A DNA stretch of 14,850 nt from Eubacteriales bacterium (lineage in GTDB: Bacteria > Bacillota_A > Clostridia > Christensenellales > Aristaeellaceae): NCBI GenBank assembly GCA_029974855.1, contig JARKQO010000054.1, positions 1 to 14,850 of the forward strand. The letters are read 5' to 3'. The number at the start of each line of letters is the position of its first letter. Positions within the stretch are counted from its first letter, which is position 1. Below the pieces are notes generated by a model that saw nothing but the letters and a program-made list of their open reading frames with translations, ran no database searches and was not told where the DNA came from. This document shows, piece after piece, positions 12,756 to 14,850 of this stretch. The position numbers and the translations under genes are program-made.

Positions 12756-14850
12756 ATGAAAACCAAGGCTTTGGCGCTGTTTTTGGCTTTGCTGACTTTG
12801 GTGACGCCAGTGACGCAAGGGCTGCCCGGGGCGGGCGTTTCCGCATACGCGGACGGCTTGGATATCCCAGGGGCGGAGGCTTCCGGGGCTGCGCTGCCGG
12901 CGGTTGGGCCCATGGCGGCCCCTACGGCGGGGCTTATGGCTACGCTGGGGCTGGAGCCCACGGCGGAGCTGACGCCCACGGCGGAGCCCATGGTAGTTCC
13001 GACGGCAGAGCCGACAGTGGTCCCCTTGCCGGAACCGACGCCTGAGCTTACCGCCACGCCGGAGCCTACGGCGACCCCTACGCCGGTTCCCACAGTAGTT
13101 CCCACGCCGACGCCCACTGCCACCGCCGCGCCGGTGGTTCAGCCAACCCCAACGCCGAAGCCGTTGGAACCGGTCATTGACACCCAACGCAATGCCCTCT
13201 TCAGCCCCGCTTTTACATGGGGCTGGGTGGAGATTGCCCAGAACGCGCCCCTGCTGACGGCTCCCGGGGACGCGCCTTTCGCAACCCTGTCCCAGGGGGT
13301 TGGCTATGCGCTGTCCAGGCCCAACCCGGGGGACTGGTGCGACTGCCTGGTGGTAGCCTTCGGGGCGGAGAGCATGGCGCAAACCGCCTACATCCCGGCG
13401 GAATATTTGCGCCCAATGTCCCAGGAGGAAATCGCCGCCTACCTGTTTGACTGCGCCCAGACGGCGGATGTGCCGCGATACCAAAATGATCCCCTGTTGC
13501 CGCTGCTGCCGGTGGAATACACATCTGCGCCAAAGACGGAGCCCACAGGCGCCCCGGAACCCACGGCTGCCGGCGTTATGCTGGGGGTGGAATTAGAGCC
13601 CACCCCGGAACCCACAGCCAGCCCGGAGCCGAAGGGAGAGCCGGTGGCTGGCGCCGTCTTGCTAGGGGTGGAGTTAGTGTCGGCACTGGAGCCTACAGCT
13701 ACCCCGGAGCCCACCCCCACCCCGGAACCGGTGGAAGAGAGCATGGATAGCCACGCCGGTGCGGAAATGCCGGCACCGCTCCTGGAGGCGGGGCTGTACA
13801 ACCCCGGGGATATTCAGGTACTGAACGATATGATCGCCAATCTTGGGTTGAGCTGGACACCGGCAAGCCCTGCGGATGGCAGTTATGTTCCCGCCGACTG
13901 GGCGGGGGCCACATGGTCCGGTGATGCTTTGAATAAGCGCGTCATAGGCCTGGATCTCCGGAATACGGGGCTCACGGGATCGCTAGACGTATCGGCTTTG
14001 GCGGCGCTGGGATGGCTGGATTGCGCTGAGAACCGCTTGAGCGGGTTGAAGGCCTCCGGCTTGACCGCCTTGAAGCAGCTGGATTGCGGGGGCAATGGGC
14101 TGACCGCGCTGGATGTATCCAACTGCGCCGGGCTGGTCAGTCTCCAATGCCAGGGAAACGAGCTGGCCGGGCTGGATGTGTCCGCCTGCGCTGCCCTGAA
14201 CCGCCTGCTTTGCTCGGAAAACAACCTGACGGCGCTGGATATGTCCGGCTGCTCCGCGCTGGGAGGGCTTTGGTGCGAGGGCAACCAGCTCACGGACCTG
14301 AACGTCACGGGCTGCCCCGCGCTGCTTTCCCTCTATTGTCAAAACAACTCCCTGCGCTTCCTGGACGTGTCCAAATGTGGTGAGCTGACGTATCTCTATT
14401 GCCAAAACAACCGCCTGACCGGGATTGGCGTCAGCGGGTCGCCATGGACCGAGCTTGACTGCTCCTACAATGAGATGGCGGATGAAGGGGCTGTGGCGGG
14501 TTTCCTGGGTTCCTGGGATGGCACACGGTGTATTTTTGCTCCCCAGCAAGCCCCCGGAGGTAAGGGCGTCACAAGCATCCTGGGCGTTCCGGCGCGTGGA
14601 ACAGGGGAAGAAGCAGCCTTCACCGCCTGGGAAAGCGAAACCTACGGGAAAATCGTATCCGACACGGCAAGCGCCTATGACCAGCCGGACGATGAATCGG
14701 CCATCGCAGGGACCCTGGCCCGGGGTGACGCCGTGTTATGGCTCTCCGCCAACGAGCTTTGGGCATGCGTGATTTTGGATGGGAATACGGGGACACAGGG
14801 CTATATCAAGCTGGAGAATATAGAGAAAATTGACACCTTGCAAAAGGACG
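12756..14850 (+). CDS. Secreted leucine-rich-repeat protein with SH3b-like domains (3' end outside window)
   Basis: The frame is open from ATG 12756 to the window edge, at least 698 codons, with no stop seen. AAGGAGG (12741-12747) lies 8 nt upstream. Residues 1-32 are a signal peptide with an AYA cleavage site. Two Pro/Thr/Glu-rich linkers with PTPEPT-like units (about 64-138 and 262-328) flank an SH3b-like domain (about 165-228; APLLTAPGD to TAYIPAEYLRP). Residues about 399-575 contain seven leucine-rich repeats of exactly 21 residues with consensus LDVSxCxxLxxLxCxxNxLT, plus a partial eighth. A second SH3b-like stretch follows at about 628-692 (GKIVSDTASAYDQPD to QGYIKLENI). It probably acts at the cell surface or outside, binding wall material or host ligands. 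It lies downstream of the AgrA/AgrC-type pair and may be one of its targets. Anchor type cannot be seen. Confidence 0.87.
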   Translation, partial: MKTKALALFLALLTLVTPVTQGLPGAGVSAYADGLDIPGAEASGAALPAVGPMAAPTAGLMATLGLEPTAELTPTAEPMVVPTAEPTVVPLPEPTPELTATPEPTATPTPVPTVVPTPTPTATAAPVVQPTPTPKPLEPVIDTQRNALFSPAFTWGWVEIAQNAPLLTAPGDAPFATLSQGVGYALSRPNPGDWCDCLVVAFGAESMAQTAYIPAEYLRPMSQEEIAAYLFDCAQTADVPRYQNDPLLPLLPVEYTSAPKTEPTGAPEPTAAGVMLGVELEPTPEPTASPEPKGEPVAGAVLLGVELVSALEPTATPEPTPTPEPVEESMDSHAGAEMPAPLLEAGLYNPGDIQVLNDMIANLGLSWTPASPADGSYVPADWAGATWSGDALNKRVIGLDLRNTGLTGSLDVSALAALGWLDCAENRLSGLKASGLTALKQLDCGGNGLTALDVSNCAGLVSLQCQGNELAGLDVSACAALNRLLCSENNLTALDMSGCSALGGLWCEGNQLTDLNVTGCPALLSLYCQNNSLRFLDVSKCGELTYLYCQNNRLTGIGVSGSPWTELDCSYNEMADEGAVAGFLGSWDGTRCIFAPQQAPGGKGVTSILGVPARGTGEEAAFTAWESETYGKIVSDTASAYDQPDDESAIAGTLARGDAVLWLSANELWACVILDGNTGTQGYIKLENIEKIDTLQKD

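Noticed and set aside
12707..13045. 112-residue Gly/Ala-rich frame at the start of the LRR gene
   Set aside because: It overlaps the signal peptide and linker coding region in another frame, its ATG is preceded by a T-run rather than a ribosome site, and the LRR frame has an excellent AAGGAGG.
13025..13130. Possible short tandem DNA repeat or CRISPR-like array in the Pro-Thr-Glu region
   Set aside because: The repetition is codon-level low complexity (CCG-ACG-type Pro-Thr units) within an open frame, with no constant-length spacers.
12705..13484. 259-residue Arg/Gly-rich minus-strand frame
   Set aside because: Its Arg/Gly bias is the reverse complement of Pro/Thr/Glu repeat codons in the LRR gene; not a real protein.

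Overview
The window looks like a chromosomal segment of a spore-forming, fairly GC-rich Clostridia member (Oscillospirales- or Christensenellales-like gut Firmicute). The grounds are a full spoIVB sporulation protease, near-consensus sigma-A promoters, AGGAGG-type ribosome binding sites, a FabT/FakB-type lipid regulator pair, an AgrA/AgrC-type two-component system and a clostridial-type 6-phosphofructokinase. The exact taxon cannot be read from the sequence. I see no rRNA, tRNA, CRISPR array, transposase or phage genes.

Left part (1-6444), mostly housekeeping and regulation. An AraC/GyrI-type regulator (150-1145) has a C-terminus that runs into a cluster of hairpins and meets spoIVB (1216-2514, minus) end to end. 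Rightward from there, a perfect TTGACA-N17-TATAAT promoter followed by two TTTGA-N3-TCAAA palindromes drives a translationally coupled fabT-like/DegV(FakB-like) operon (2774-4062), a compact fatty-acid sensing unit. A lone cupin-AraC regulator (4237-5175) and pfkA (5395-6444) each follow with their own promoter. The predicted pfkA mRNA begins directly in a long hairpin.

Middle (6534-10178, minus), the most unusual part. A two-gene operon encodes (i) a membrane-anchored protein with a TrkA-N-like Rossmann core, a four-cysteine cluster and a C-terminal RyR (ryanodine-receptor repeat) domain, and (ii) a TIR-domain protein with one transmembrane segment and three large tandem Sel1-repeat modules. 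A TIR enzyme-like protein next to a membrane protein with a possible nucleotide-ligand sensor domain suggests a signalling or defence module.

Right part (10369-14850, plus). Divergently from that operon lies an AgrA-type LytTR response regulator overlapping an AgrC-type sensor kinase, with no agrB or agrD visible. A terminator that shares bases with the next promoter separates it from a large secreted protein, cut by the window edge, with a signal peptide, Pro-Thr-Glu-rich linkers, SH3b-like domains and seven 21-residue leucine-rich repeats. The 324-bp divergent region holds back-to-back promoters, a 20-bp palindrome on one of them and a direct repeat placed where a LytTR regulator could act on both. 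The two-component system might therefore govern the TIR/RyR operon as well as itself; this is inference.
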